NCBI GenBank assembly: GCA_021014945.1
Contig: MU266446.1
Location: forward strand, 19,154-83,153
Reading direction: 5' to 3'
From: Leucogyrophana mollusca
Lineage: Eukaryota > Basidiomycota > Agaricomycetes > Boletales
DNA length: 64,000 nt
Shown: piece by piece, positions 23,809 to 36,037 of the stretch
Layout: every line of letters begins with the position of its first letter
Numbering within the stretch: the first letter of the stretch is position 1
Program-made: the position numbers and the translations under genes
The notes under the pieces: model-generated
What the model was told of the DNA's origin: nothing
The model's input: the letters and a program-made list of their open reading frames with translations, nothing else
Databases searched by the model: none

Positions 23809-25071
23809 TCACATGTGATATTGCATGAAGCCTTCATATGCCGCCTGGGTGTCCGAACACAACGTCTCGAGCAGCTTCGTTTCCTCGGCGTTGAATTGAC
23901 AAAGACCAAAGTCCGATGACTCGAAACGGAGCTTCTCTTTAGTCCCGATCCTCTGCGAGACCATTTCTCTCCACTTCCTCCACACTCTCGTGTCGTTCGG
24001 GATAATCTCTTTGAGGACCGCAGCAGGATCGGCGGGGCTGAGCGCGAGGGCGACGAAGACTGCCATCGAGGTCCGTGTGCCGAGCACGTACTTGTTCTTG
24101 AGCGGATTCCTTAGGACGTTTTTCATAAGGATATTCATCTGCATCTCCTCCTTGTCCACGGACGCGAGATAGGCGTTGTACATCCAGGAGATCGCGAGCG
24201 AGCTCACGAACATCGTCTGCCCGAAAAGGGTGCCTTGGGGAATGAGGAGAAGCTGCGCAACAAATTGGGCGGTCAGGAGAGTCATGCATGAACGGATATT
24301 CCCGTAGTCCGGCTCGCTCTCGAATCGCAGGGAGTATTGTCCCCTGGTGACCGCGTTCACTGCCGCCTCCTCTCCCCTCACCACAATGACACCCTTGTCG
24401 GTCACCATCACACCATCTCCAACAGGCGATCCCTCTGCAGGCCTCGGGTGAGTAAAGGTGAATTTTCCTGACCCAATTGTGTAGCATGCTAGTCCATTGG
24501 TTATGATGCCGAAGAGAATCATCGCAAATGAGTACCAGTCCCCGAAGTACGCACATGCAACGCAGGCGGCTGCACTGGACAAGATGGGGATAGAAGCGAG
24601 CAGCCCGGAGTAGTTGCGCACACGCTTGGGGTTCATTTCAAAGGCCGGGATGTGTGTCAAGTCGGCGATGGTCACTTCGACCGGGGTCGTGAGTCTTCCT
24701 GAAATCTGTAGACCCGGTATTTCTGTGCATGCCTTTGCGAAGAGCGCGCCGATGTGACCGGTTTGCGGAATACTGGTACCGGATGCAATGCACTTGTATG
24801 CTGGCCCTTTAAGTCCATCGATTCCGAAGAGGGTACCGGGATCGGTGGCGACCCCAGGGAAGAGCCCATCCCAGAACCGAGAAGTTGCGAGTCGACCGTA
24901 TCTCTGTGCGATCTGGTATGCGCCGGGGGAATTGTACCATCCAAGCCACCTTCTGCCCTCATACACATGCAGTGTCGCCATCGCTGAGACGGCCTCTTCG
25001 CCTCCAAACAAACCAGCTAACCCAGAAGCGTCGAGGTTAAAGTGGGAGTCTGAAAATGGAGTTTGGACCAT
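23809..25071 (-). CDS. Unrecognised multi-pass membrane protein, single exon
   Basis: One uninterrupted frame of 420 residues, unusual in this intron-rich window. The N-terminal half is soluble (FSDSHFNLDASGLAGLFGGEEAV, then HVYEGRRWLGWYNSPGAYQ). Hydrophobic segments follow: about residues 183-200 (ASIPILSSAAACVACAYF), 205-222 (SFAMILFGIITNGLACY), and about 275-310 (MTLLTAQFVAQLLLIP, MFVSSLAISWMYNAYL). The C-terminal 90 residues are soluble and charged. I do not recognise a named domain. Such proteins recur as multicopy families of unknown function in agaricomycetes (established only in general terms). A TATA box and a likely 57-nt intron in the 5' leader lie upstream. No signal peptide is evident. 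Confidence 0.75.
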   Translation of the reverse strand: MVQTPFSDSHFNLDASGLAGLFGGEEAVSAMATLHVYEGRRWLGWYNSPGAYQIAQRYGRLATSRFWDGLFPGVATDPGTLFGIDGLKGPAYKCIASGTSIPQTGHIGALFAKACTEIPGLQISGRLTTPVEVTIADLTHIPAFEMNPKRVRNYSGLLASIPILSSAAACVACAYFGDWYSFAMILFGIITNGLACYTIGSGKFTFTHPRPAEGSPVGDGVMVTDKGVIVVRGEEAAVNAVTRGQYSLRFESEPDYGNIRSCMTLLTAQFVAQLLLIPQGTLFGQTMFVSSLAISWMYNAYLASVDKEEMQMNILMKNVLRNPLKNKYVLGTRTSMAVFVALALSPADPAAVLKEIIPNDTRVWRKWREMVSQRIGTKEKLRFESSDFGLCQFNAEETKLLETLCSDTQAAYEGFMQYHM

Positions 25072-25083
25072 ATTGTAAAAAAA

Positions 25084-25140
25084 CTGAATGGCGAAAGTTT
25101 AGTAACACAGACACTTCAAGTTCGATACGCAGCAACTGAC
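25084..25140 (-). other. Predicted intron in the 5' leader of the membrane protein gene
   Basis: On the minus strand a GTCAGT donor at 25140 and a CATTCAG acceptor ending at 25084 bracket 57 nt just upstream of the ATG. The size and borders fit the other introns of this window. Inference only. Confidence 0.45.
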
Positions 25141-25252
25141 CTGAAAAATTGGGAAGTATCAAGAGACTCGAAACTGAGTGGTGTGTTCGGTGGGGTGGAT
25201 GAAGGTGGGAATCGGGGACTGAGATAATGTCCAAAACGATTGGACACCACAC

Positions 25253-25260
25253 TTTATATA
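25253..25260 (-). promoter_or_regulatory. TATA box of the membrane protein gene
   Basis: TATATAAA on the minus strand about 180 bp upstream of the ATG. The distance fits a leader that contains the predicted 57-nt intron. Confidence 0.5.
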
Positions 25261-27809
25261 GGCGTCTTCAGCCACTGAAGGCTGAGCACAGGAAGGAGCC
25301 TTTCGAGAAACTTAAAGGCCACGGGAAGTCGCTTATCATTAGGCGCCCATCGAAATGATGCCCTCTGGCCAAAAATGGCAGCTGTGCAAGTTGTTCGATT
25401 CGAAAGTACATTCGCCCCATGTCTGTGATGTGTTCTCTGGAACAAAAGCGATGTGAGCAATTTGAGACGGTCATCATCCATCCTTCTCTGGAACTGGGAT
25501 ACATCCAGCCGATCTTTGAGAAGGTACACATGGACCGAGGACAGCATTGCACACGTTCACCATATGTCGGGCTCGAGTCGAACCAATAAAAGTTAAAACA
25601 AGTCGGAGCTGAATTAAAACCTGAAGGTCTCCGCACCTTCTAGAGAGCACCGCAGCGCCTCACAGGGACGTTTGTTTTGTTTTGTTTTAGGTTGCCAGTA
25701 GCAGATATTGCTTTCATCGGTCAGTAAATCGTGGCCACCGGTTTGTGCCAGTTGCACGACTTGGCAACTCGACACCCACCCGCCACCGTGGCGCGTGGTT
25801 TCATTCAAGCGGTCGCGAGGTAAACGGGCTGGCTGCTTGTACGTGTCTGCTCTGCTTTGTGCCGCCACAGGACATCCTCAGCGCTATACCAAAACATCGG
25901 TATTTCTCCTCAGACTGCATTGAAATTAGCATCACTTATTATAAATAAATATCCGTGAAGGATCTTTCCCCGAGTGACTGAACTACGCGGATGACTCGGA
26001 AAGGTGCCCTTTAGCACTTACCACTGGGACCAAACCAGGTTGCCTCGTCTCTGCATGGGTTCACGCTAGATCCGGGGATTTTAGCACCGGCCATAAACAC
26101 GGCGGACAACAGCATCCGCATCACATCAATTTATGCCTGCCCCCCTCCAGTGTCAATCCACCAGGCAATAACCAGGGGTTTGTGAAGCCTCTCCACAGGT
26201 TATTAACGTTCTGCTCCAGCATCCATAATTCCCGCACCTCATCCAACCACCAAATTAGATTATTTACTCACCGTTCTACGTTCTATGTAATTCCAGGGCG
26301 ATTCGCCGGATCTCTGCGAAATTCACGAATATTTCTTGCGGGTCCCTATACCAGTGAGCGTCGTACTAGGAAACCGGAATATTTCCACCGAAGTCACGGC
26401 AGACGCTGATTGTGATTCACGCTCGACCTTTGGCAGGGAAAAAAATGCCGAGGAATACTCCCAGCTTATCGTTCGATCTATCGGACAGCTTGAGCGGCAA
26501 TCGCAGCCACAAGGGCAGAAACAGGACCTCCTAGGACCTGATACTTAACTGACCCTTGACTCTGATGCATCAGTTCATCGCCGCCGTGTGCTGAGAATGC
26601 CCTTCAAGACCTCTCTAAAATAGTGTGGGCAACCGTACCGGTACAGCAACTCGAAACCGAGAGTGAAGAGTCTCGGACTGCCCAGTTGGTTGGCGTGGAT
26701 GTATTGCGGCGGCCGAGGCCACGGAGACGCCCCAGCTAGGTCGTGGAGTGGCCATGAGTGGCCATCGCAGCGCCCCATTTTGCGCCGCCACGGGTGGCAG
26801 AAACGTACGATTTTAAGTTGCGGTACCGGTGAATATCGGGATATGCGGGCTTGCGCCAGTCTACAAATGGCAGAGCAATAACGCCGCATCTTGCGGCCAA
26901 CAAATGAGACGGTAGATAGGACCTAAAGCTTGATCAAGGGGGTGCGCCAGAGGGATTGCCCGAGTCACCGCATATGTCTATTATAGGTCGACAATACTTG
27001 GTCCAGTGGAAATTGCTGTATGCTGGCCTGTATTCGGTCAGTTGCTTCTCAAGTCTGCAGCAAAGGGCAAAGCCTCTCTGCCACCAACAGGAAACGAGGA
27101 AGAACGAGGTTGTGACGATAAGGTGGTGCAGGCCTGGCGACTATCCTTGGACAGCAGTACTATACTTTGCTAATACCACGGATAGGGCAGTCACGGACTC
27201 CGCCTATGAGCGGTGTCTGCGAGCTGGAAAAGAACTATAAGATCGAGAACCACCTACCAAATGCCGGATATTTGAAGTACAGAGAATCCAAACAGAAACC
27301 GCATCGCACAGTGAGCGAGGGCTACTACTCGAATCATTACATCGTCCCGGCCACTTCACTATGCCTTACAGACGCCGGTCAAGTCTCTGCATAAGTATCC
27401 GCGGGCCGGAAGTAGACAGCAGATACCCATGCAGAGCTGTCTGGTGGTCTTTCTAGCACAGTGAGGAAGGTCGCACCTCGTAATTCGAGTCGAGGCCTAT
27501 TCCTTGTCAGCAATGTCGCCCAGGACGCAGAAAATAGGTTAGCAGATGAGGCCGTCCGACTGGGTTTGCCCATTCTTTACCATCGACGTTGCTAGCATAA
27601 GTAGAGGAAAGCGTGACGCAGTCCCCGCGCAGCTGAGATGAGCGCTCGGTGGGGACGATGCCGAACCCCAAAAGGCAGCGTGGTATTTGGCACTGTTTGG
27701 ATAGACGCCCGCTCGTATACTGGCCTCAGGTAATTATTACGCTTGCCACCTCGAATCACGAGCATCCTTCTCCACTTTTCATCCTTGCTTCAGTCCACGT
27801 CTACTGTCC
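25261..27809. other. Long gene-poor region
   Basis: About 2.5 kb in which I see no coding frame with family content, no tRNA and no repeat unit with clear ends. A (TTTTG) simple repeat occurs at about 25671-25688. It may hold regulatory sequence or decayed mobile DNA. The last 60-70 bp are probably the leader of ORM1. Confidence 0.5.
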
Positions 27810-28740
27810 ATGAGCCGCCCAACGTCCATCAAGCTTCCTCCTCATCTCACCCTCCAGCCTACCCATCAGTCGACGGACTTGAAAGGGCGCCGGCGGAGCG
27901 GCAGCATCGTCAAGGTGGAAGAGGTGGGCGGGCGGGTGGAGGAGATGCTCGATAGGAATGCATACGCGAACATTAATGCGAACTGGGTCAATGCGAAGGG
28001 TGAGCTATGCAGTTTCAGGAGTATGCATTTGTGCTAATTGCGGGTCACAGGTGCATGGCTCATCCACGTAGTCCTCGTTTTCACCGGAAAGATCATCATC
28101 GACACGATCCCTGGTATGACGCAGCAAATTAGCTGGACGCTCGTCAACCTCATATACCTAGCTGTATGTTCCAACTGAATTCTCCCTGACCGCCCATTAA
28201 CCGATACACGTAACTGCTGCGCAGCTGTCGTACCTGATGTTTCACTGGGTCACCGGGATCCCATTTGACAACGAGCTTCATGGAGGAGCCTACGACGATC
28301 TAACGCTGTGGGAACAAATTGATGACGGCGCACAGTACACGCCATCTAAAAAATGGCTGTTCACCGCACCTATATTGCTGTCAGTACCCCCATTCATCTG
28401 TTACCGCTGTGCAGTCCATGAAATGCTGACTACGTGCCTAAATACATAGCTTCCTTGCCTCTACTCATTACACAAATTATAACCCATGGCTGTTTGCCGT
28501 CAACCTGACTGCCCTCATTTGCTTCGCTATCATACCTAAACTGCCACAGGTGCCGTCTATCCAGCGAATACTTGCTGTCTATTTGCTGACATGCTTATTA
28601 CATAGCTTCACCGGCAACGCGTACGTTTTCTGGCCCAAGATGCGTCGGGCATGGCCACACCGGTTACTCCGAGCTTCTCGCATTCCGACAAAGCAGGCAT
28701 ATTAGATCCCTCGAGTATAACAGACGCCCACTTCCAGTAA
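27810..28740 (+). CDS. ORM1: ORM/ORMDL family sphingolipid regulator
   Basis: ER membrane protein that inhibits serine palmitoyltransferase and so restrains sphingolipid synthesis. Spliced product: a Ser/Thr-rich N-terminus (with RRRSGSIVKVEE, a plausible kinase target as in yeast Orm1/2), then the conserved core NANWVNAKGAWLIHVVLVF, IIIDTIPGMTQQISWTLVN, SYLMFHWVTGIPFDNELHGG, YDDLTLWEQIDDG, YTPSKKWLFTAPILLF and ASTHYTNYNPWLFAVNL. The core ends with PKLPQLHRQRVRF and a short tail that stops at TAA 28738-28740. Four membrane segments are evident. Five exons are implied; the last acceptor precedes LHRQRVRF. The gene converges on MTD1 with a 242-bp gap. Phosphoregulation is known for yeast and inferred here. 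Confidence 0.92.
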
Positions 28741-28982
28741 TCGCCTACTCTTTCTTATCCTCATTCTATATATTGGTGGGTCAGCGGGAGGAAAGCATAC
28801 AGCAGTTTCAGTCTACTACTTAAAGTTTATTACCCATCACCAGACTCATTCTTTCAATTCGCTTCTAACAAACATCAATACATCACATCCATGCTCGACT
28901 GGAATGCTACGCGGTACAGCTCCCCCCTAATTGATGTACATATCTCCGGCAATGTAATACGATTAGGCTGCCGTGGAATTCT

Positions 28983-30500
28983 TTACTGCTGAGTACCTTC
29001 CGGCGTCGATTCTTTATAGCGTGACAGACGCAACCTGGCGATGCCACGTCAGATTTTTTCCTCCGTAGCAGTGACATTGTGAGAGAAATGAGTCCACGCA
29101 CAGGTTTCGCAATAGCATCAAAATGGTGACTTTTCCGACCGCTGGAATGTAAATTGATGCCTGCCATACACTCAGCGTCACGAGGGACAACCAGTGATAA
29201 GCACGAGATTACCTTGTCTCTCACGTCCTTCTCAAAATTCTTATCAGCGGCGACGTTTAGGCAGACACACCCCTCCTTCAGCCACTCAGTTTTGACTTTG
29301 TAGTCCGCACTGGGCACAGCTGATACAACCACATCACTGAGCGCTAGGCATTCCTGAAGTGTGAGATTTGATGGATGTGCGGTGTGATGAGGGAGATATT
29401 TGCGCGTGGCTTCAGGGGACGTTCGAGGGCGTTTCGTGTATTCCTGGAGGACTGTGAGCATGACCAATGCGCCGACACAAGCGCGCATACCTGTATAGAG
29501 TCAATATCAACAGAAAAAACGCGCGCGCCGTCATTCGCAAGCAGTGCAGCCAGCGGCCGACCTACAACCTCCGACCTACAATAACGTTCCATTAAGATGT
29601 TGCCACCAGCACCGCACCAATCTCTAATATTATCACCTATTCACGACGGTGACAGTCTTCCCGTAGGCACGGTCGCCATACGCTAGGATCTTATTATACA
29701 CGCCGATGTGCTCCAGGCACTTGACGACGCCTAGCGGGGTGCATGGTATGATAGACTTGACGGTTCCTGGAGGCGGTGTATCGTCCTTTACTGGGATGTG
29801 GGTGCCGGAGGAGGGGAGAGAGGATGTGAGAGATTTAGGTTCTATGAACCGGATGCTATTAGTAGTGGGCGAGGGCGAGGATGAGAAGGTGGTAGATCCT
29901 AAGAATAGCTCGGATGCGTACTTGTGGTATAAATTATAGTGGAACTTGAAGTTGAGCCCTTCGACATCTTTCAACGGAGACACGATCTGCAGACATTATG
30001 ACCACCATAGAAAGAAGCTTGTAAGTGCTCTAACCTGCTGCAGGTAGTGATCCTATAGATCTCTTCTATCGGCGTGTGTCATTGGATCTGGGAGAAATCA
30101 CGCACCTGCTGTCCTCCAAAAATCGGATAATATACCTTCGGAAGAGAACATGGAATCCCGTACAACTTCAAGCGATGCGAAGATGCTTTACCATAATACC
30201 GTCGACACCCGTGTCCTCATTAGCCTCGATGATAGCCTCCTCGACCCCGTACCCGTCCGCAAGTTCCGGATTCTCCGCCGACCCGATTTTCTTCAGCACG
30301 AAGTTGATCCCAAACTCCTCACACTGCTTCCGCGTGAAGTCGGCATAAAACTTGCTTGGAGCAGACGATGTAGCGAGGATGCCGATAAGAGTTGGCTGGC
30401 GAATACACTCAGAGAGCGATTCTTTTACCTCTGCGCGGAAGGCGTCAGCGATGAGATCTGCCTTGAGGAGCAGACCTTTCCCAGAGGCGTCTGCGGCCAT
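28983..30500 (-). CDS. MTD1: Cytosolic methylenetetrahydrofolate dehydrogenase (NAD+), Mtd1
   Basis: Oxidises 5,10-methylene-THF with NAD+ in one-carbon metabolism. The spliced frame aligns with yeast Mtd1: EEAIIEANEDTGVDGIMV-YYPIFGGQQ, DHYLQQIVSPLKDVEGLN, GTVKSIIPCTPLGVVKCLE, YGKTVTVVNR-SEVVGRPL, AALLANDGARVFSVDIDSIQ (dinucleotide fold), VPSADYKVKTEWLKEG, and ASIYIPAVGKVTILMLLRNL at the end. The catalytic-type Lys/Tyr region of the MTHFD family is replaced as in other Mtd1 enzymes, so cyclohydrolase activity is not expected (inference). Six or more short introns are present. One, at 29856-29921 (66 nt), is free of stops and in frame, joining YHN to IRFIEPKSL. The gene ends at TAA 28983 after a short polar tail. 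Confidence 0.9.
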
Positions 30501-30778
30501 TATGAGGTGCTGGAGCTAGAGAAGGGCTCAGGTGCAGTCAAGATGCCGTTCCCTTGTCAATTCCATTATGGTGAAAATTTTGACCAAGTCCGATCGCTAT
30601 CCGATCGCCGGGGAGAGCACACCATCCACGTCACGGTCTCCATTTACTGACTCCGAAAATACCAGCTCGCAATGGATCGACAATGAACTCAGCCATCATG
30701 CAACATCGCCCGACGTTTTCGCGTTTCTATCTAAGACGAAAAATGGAAGAATGCTGTACAACGACCTCCAGTACACAA

Positions 30779-33700
30779 CTATCCCCTGCACTGCACCCAA
30801 GCTGTACCATGCGCAAATTTGCTAAAGTCTAACTTCGTTTGAGTCTTCGATATGACGAGGACATTTCTCGGTACCCAAAGTCCAGTCCTCGCCCATGGAG
30901 GTAACCAGAACAGCAAAACACCGGTTTGCGAGTCGCGTATCCATCCGTGATCAAACTTCCAATCTGCCGACGGACGCACTGCCGGAAAGTGTAACTTATT
31001 GACGGTTCGGGCACAGGTAGGAATTGAAAACGAACCGTCATCCCGGCTCCTCTGCTTTGCCTTAGAAGTAGAGTCGTCATTCATCGTCTCCACATCCCAA
31101 ACGCGTATGGTGCAGTCGTCCGAGGCGGATAAGATTTGCTTGCCATCCCGAGAGTAAACGACAGTATTGACCGAGTCGGTATGGCCCTCCAAAGGCGCCC
31201 CCGCACTCTCTCCGGTCCACGCGTCCCATATTCGGATCGTTGCATCGTCTGAGCTGGATGCAACATACTTTCCATCAGGGGAAAAGCAGACAGACCCAAT
31301 CCAGTCATCGTGGGCCTTGATTAAAGGAGGGATGAGCTTCCCCGTCTGTGCATTCCAGAATCTGATTGTGCCATCGTCAGACCCTGATATGATTCGTGAT
31401 CCCTCCGGCGAGAAGGCAACGGAGTTGACAGAACCGACATGGCCTCGGAGTGGTCCAAATACATCCTCTCCACTTCCCACCTTCCATACCCGGATAGTCT
31501 TATCTGATGAGCCAGAAACAACGTATGCGCTGTCTGGCGAAAAGGCGACGGATTTGATGGTGAGACGGTGTGCAAGGGACCGCCACAGCACGACACCAGT
31601 CATGTCCCGCATGCAAACAGTACGGTCAGCCGAGCCGGAGGCAATGTTTCTTCCATCTGGAGAAAAGGCGACAGATCGGACACCACCGCTGTGACCACCG
31701 ATGCCCAGAGAGACTTCAGTACCAGTATTCATGTTCCACATGAGGAGGGTCTCGTCGAGCGAACCGGAACAAATACGCTTGCCATTGGGCGCAAACGAAA
31801 CTGATTCAACGTCATCCTTGTGGCCAGTGAGTGGTGTCATGGCAGCATTTCCGGTTTTCGCATCCCATATGCATACCGTGCGGTCGCATGACGCTGAGGC
31901 AACATGTTGGCCGTCAGGTGAAATGGTGATGTGGCGGATGGCGTCACTATGCCCTGAAAATGGCCGAGAGGCAATTCTCCTCTCCTTCATTTTAGCTTTC
32001 CACATCCGCATGGTTCTGTCACCCGAACCCGAAAGTATTCTTTTGCCGTCCGGAGAGAATACTACCGACAGGATGTCACCGAAGTGTCCTTCAAAAGGCC
32101 CAGAGATACAGCACCCGGTTTCCACCTCCCATATCATGATGGTGCGATCCAAGGAACCCGATGCTAGTCTTTTACCGTCTGGAGAGAAGGCAACAGAGTT
32201 AACGCCATCATTGTGAGCTCTGATCGGCGGGGAGGCAAGCATCCCGTTGGTGGCATCCCAAATTCTGATAGTCCTGTCGTATGATCCTGATGCTATCTGT
32301 CGCCCGTCGGGCGAGTATGCTACGGTATTAACGTGATTGGTATGGCCAACGAAGGGAGCTAGAGCGGCCTGTCCACTCCCTGCATCCCACACCCGAACCG
32401 TGCAATCGGTTGACCCTGAGGTTATGTGCTTCCCGTCCGGGGAGAAAGCCACGGACCTGACTTCTCCTGTATGACCTTCGAGGGGTCGAAATATCGGCTC
32501 GCCGCTTGTCGCATCCCATAAGTAAAGCGTCTTGTCCCCTGAGCCAGACACCACCATCGTTCCGTCCGGGGAGAATGCGACCGAATTGACACGACTGAAA
32601 TGGCCCCTGAGAGGTCCTAGTACCATCTCCCCGCTTTCAACATTCCACACCCGAATGGTCTTATCGTAGGAGCCTGACGCCACTTGCTTCCCGTTAGGAG
32701 AGAAGGCGACAGAAGTGATCCATCCATCATGACCTTCGAGGGGTCGCAAGATCACCTCTCCGCTTTCTGCGTCCCACACTCGGAGAGTCTTGTCTCTCGA
32801 GCCAGAAACAACTCGTCTACCATCGGGCGAGAAGATTGCAGAGGATACGAAGTGGCGATGACCTTCGAATGCGAGCTGGAGCGACGGCCAGTAGGGAATG
32901 CCGCCGGCTAAAACAGACAATGTCCGGGGATAGGATTTCAGGTAATGTCTGGCCACTTTACTCTGCGTCGGGGCGAATGGCAGCGCTGTTAAGTATATAT
33001 GAGGAGGACTCTGCGCAAATATACCGCCGAAGACAGCCACCAGTTCGGATGCATCTTTAACGAATGCTCGGGTGTATCCATTCTAAGTAGATACTTATGA
33101 GTTACGAGTTGGTAATCCTTCAAACATCGGGTTTGCTGGAAAGACACTCACATTGGACCAATCATGGAGTGAAAGAAGTGCCCTTGACGCCACAGTGATC
33201 CCGTCCTTAGTCAGTGCTAGTACCTCCAGCCAGAAGAGTAGGCGATTGTACAAGAAGTCCTCGACTTCTCCCACGAGACGTGTATCGCCCATAGTGCTCC
33301 ACACATGATCGATCCAAAAACGGCACGCATATGATAGCTGAGCAGATACAGCTTTCTTGATACGGTGACGCAGGTCTGGGATTTCTTTTGCGAAAACGTA
33401 CGATGTTTTGAAGTCATAGATATTGAATCGAAGGTCCATCTTCATAACGTTCAAGGATGCGAGAGCAAGTCTTCGATTCTGGAGATTTATATCAATGAAG
33501 AACTCCCCACTTCGAGTTCGATCCGTCAGGAAGTCCCGGAAAGAAACATGCAAGGGGTGGACTGGAATGAGATCCTCAGCGGCCCCTTCTAGCAGAGATC
33601 CCAACGGTCGCACGATAGAACCTATAGCCTCCGCCGCCTGGGGGTCGCGATACAGTGTGCGAAGTGCGGATACGGAGAGTGGTTCTCTGACCGCAAGGAC

Positions 33701-36037
33701 AAGGCCCATGACTGACCGGAAGCGAGTCATACAACTCTGGTCCCGCGTGTTAAAGAGATGCGAAAGCAGGTCATGATACAGACGATCCAAAGAGCCCGAG
33801 GAGGTAGTGGGAGAACCTGCGTGCAGGATGGCGTTTAGCTGCTCGCTAGGATCTCGATTATTCTCCCTGTTTCCTTTCACGAATTGGCATGCAGTGGATG
33901 CCCACTGAAAGAGACCACCAGAATTGTCGACCAACAACTGGCATCTCTGTTTGTTAAGACGGTGGCGTTCGATACTCCACACATCAGCGAGTTGAGCTGT
34001 GACGAACTTGGAAATGTCATTAGCTGTGGACTTCGCATCCACATCGATTGAGATGTGGGGAAAGAAATGCCTGGAGCGCTCGAAGGCAAGCATGATGTCT
34101 TCTTCATGCCGAGTGGTGACGAGGATGCGGAAGTGCGGGGGCAGTTTGGGTATTTCGTTGGCGAGGAGGGAAAGAAGAGGGGCACGAGCAGCCTCGTCTC
34201 CACTTTCATCCAAGGCATCTATGACAATGACGACAGGTCCGACGCTCGCTAGGTCGCTGGTTGGAGCTAGGATAAATTTTTCGAACTGTTCTCGAATGGA
34301 AGTAGTAGTGCGGAGCGATCTTCTATCTTTGACAATTTGCCATAACGAGCGCTTGTACTGCGGGTTAAGATCCGCGAGGTCGCGTGCGATGGTGCTGAAG
34401 AGATTTTCAGGGCGACGCGCATACTGACGAGACCGATCGAAGCAGTACGATGATCCTAGGCGTCCGATTGCATCGAACCGCCGAGCAATGGTATGAGCAA
34501 TCGCGGACTTCCCGGATCCAGCAGCTCCGATCAGCAGAAACAAACGGGTATTACTGTCGTTATTCGCCCAGTCACATATTTGTTCGATAATCTGCTCGCG
34601 AGTGCCCGGGAAGCATATTTTTTCCGGGTGATATCGAGCACCATCCGCATACGGCATGTCGTTAAGATCCACTTCTGCAGCTGAAGTGCGGTGGCGCGTC
34701 GAATCAGCTGCCCGTGGCGGGTTAAAACGGTTATAAAAGCGCACCAATGTCCTTGACACCGTCCAATGCACGCAGAACGCTTATCTCTGTGTGCACTACA
34801 GCCAGCCCCTGGAGGGCTGACATGAGGGACTTGAACTTATCAGAGTACTGCTGAATCCTGGCATCGACGTCCGATAACATGTATTTGACAGTTCGCATCC
34901 CTGGTAATCCATAGATATGTCACCACTTGACGACCCTAATAGGAACGGACCTACAAAAACTCTTCTTTTTCGCGTAATCTCTGATGAAATAGGCGCACTC
35001 GATGGTTTGCTGCGACAGCATGCAAATGACTTGGCTGTGCGACTCAATTTTCTTGAGAGGGTCTGCGTCATGGACGAAGGTGTACGCGTCGCTCATGATT
35101 TCCACGAGTCCGAGGACATTCTGGTCACGGTTTCCCTGAGTAACGGCTATCTGTACACCGAGGTCAACACCCAGTGACTCCCATAGCATTGATACGTACT
35201 TGATAGGCAGCACTCAGCACGCTCCAAGCCATCTTGGCGTAGGGATGAATCTGCGGGAATGCTGTAGTGACGCCCCGCGGATCACATATATAGTAACTGA
35301 CCTCAGAAATACCGTCGACTATCTTTGCGAAAACCTTGACTTTCCTGAGTAGTACCTGCCATACGTTGGAGACTGGCTGATCAAGAACGCCTACCCTGGA
35401 CTGGACACTCTCCAGGGGGTGCGGTATCATTTGCATGTTCAGCGCCTTTTCTTCTGCGTCGTGGATCTGTGATACAATCGGCTGAGAGAACGAGGAGATT
35501 GTAATTGTAAACTTGATGTGGAGGGGTAAGTTGACTATCGTGTCACGCAAGGGCAACTGCACAGAAACCACTGTTACCTGCTAGTCAACTCAAGCAATGA
35601 CGTCTAAAGGCTGCGACAATACCTCGGGCATTAGCTCGACTCAGAATATCGCCAATGCCTTCTTTCAATATACCGATACATAGATCACGACCCGCCCCGC
35701 GGTGTTCATAAATACGAACCTCTAGGAGAGATTCCAATTGCACGAAACTTCGACAAGACTGAGTATAAGAAACCAAATAACAGCGCCATAACTTACAATG
35801 ACAATGCGTCGTCCCAGGAAACAGTGCCACGCGGGGCGACCTTCGTCCTCTTGAGGTTGCCGTCAATGTTCAAGGTAGCATAGGGCTTGCACGGCCGTGC
35901 TGGCCGCGTCTCCCCCTGGAGCCCCACAACCTGAATGTCTACCATTTGTTAGTGTGTGAGCAGTTTCCACCGACACATACACATGGTATTTGCTTACCCC
36001 CGATGGTACATTCCAGGGACTTGTAATCTACAGACAT
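30779..36037 (-). CDS. NLR-like protein: C2-like domain, NACHT NTPase, 14 WD40 repeats
   Basis: STAND-type signalling protein resembling fungal NWD proteins that mediate allorecognition or innate-type responses. The N-terminus (MSVDYKSLECTIG, then DIQVVGLQGETRPARPCKPY and VSWDDALSFFVQLESLLEVR) reads as a C2-like beta domain. A helical linker follows, then NACHT with GTREQIIEQICDWAN, Walker A LIGAAGSGKSAIAHTIARRF and Walker B VVIVIDALDES. A helical arm leads to 14 WD40 repeats (residues of type GH..V.SVAFSPDG..VASGS.D.TIRVWD) in the last exon, enough for two seven-bladed propellers. An intron at about 33080-33152 joins DWSN to NGYTRAFVKDASELVAV, so the NACHT and WD40 parts are one gene. All inferred junctions restore frame, giving about 1,500 residues with no lesion. 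Confidence 0.85.

Noticed and set aside
31167..32216. Plus-strand open frames with repeated SGEKATD motifs opposite the WD40 exon
   Set aside because: They are the antisense of the repeated WD40 codons; the periodicity comes from the repeats.
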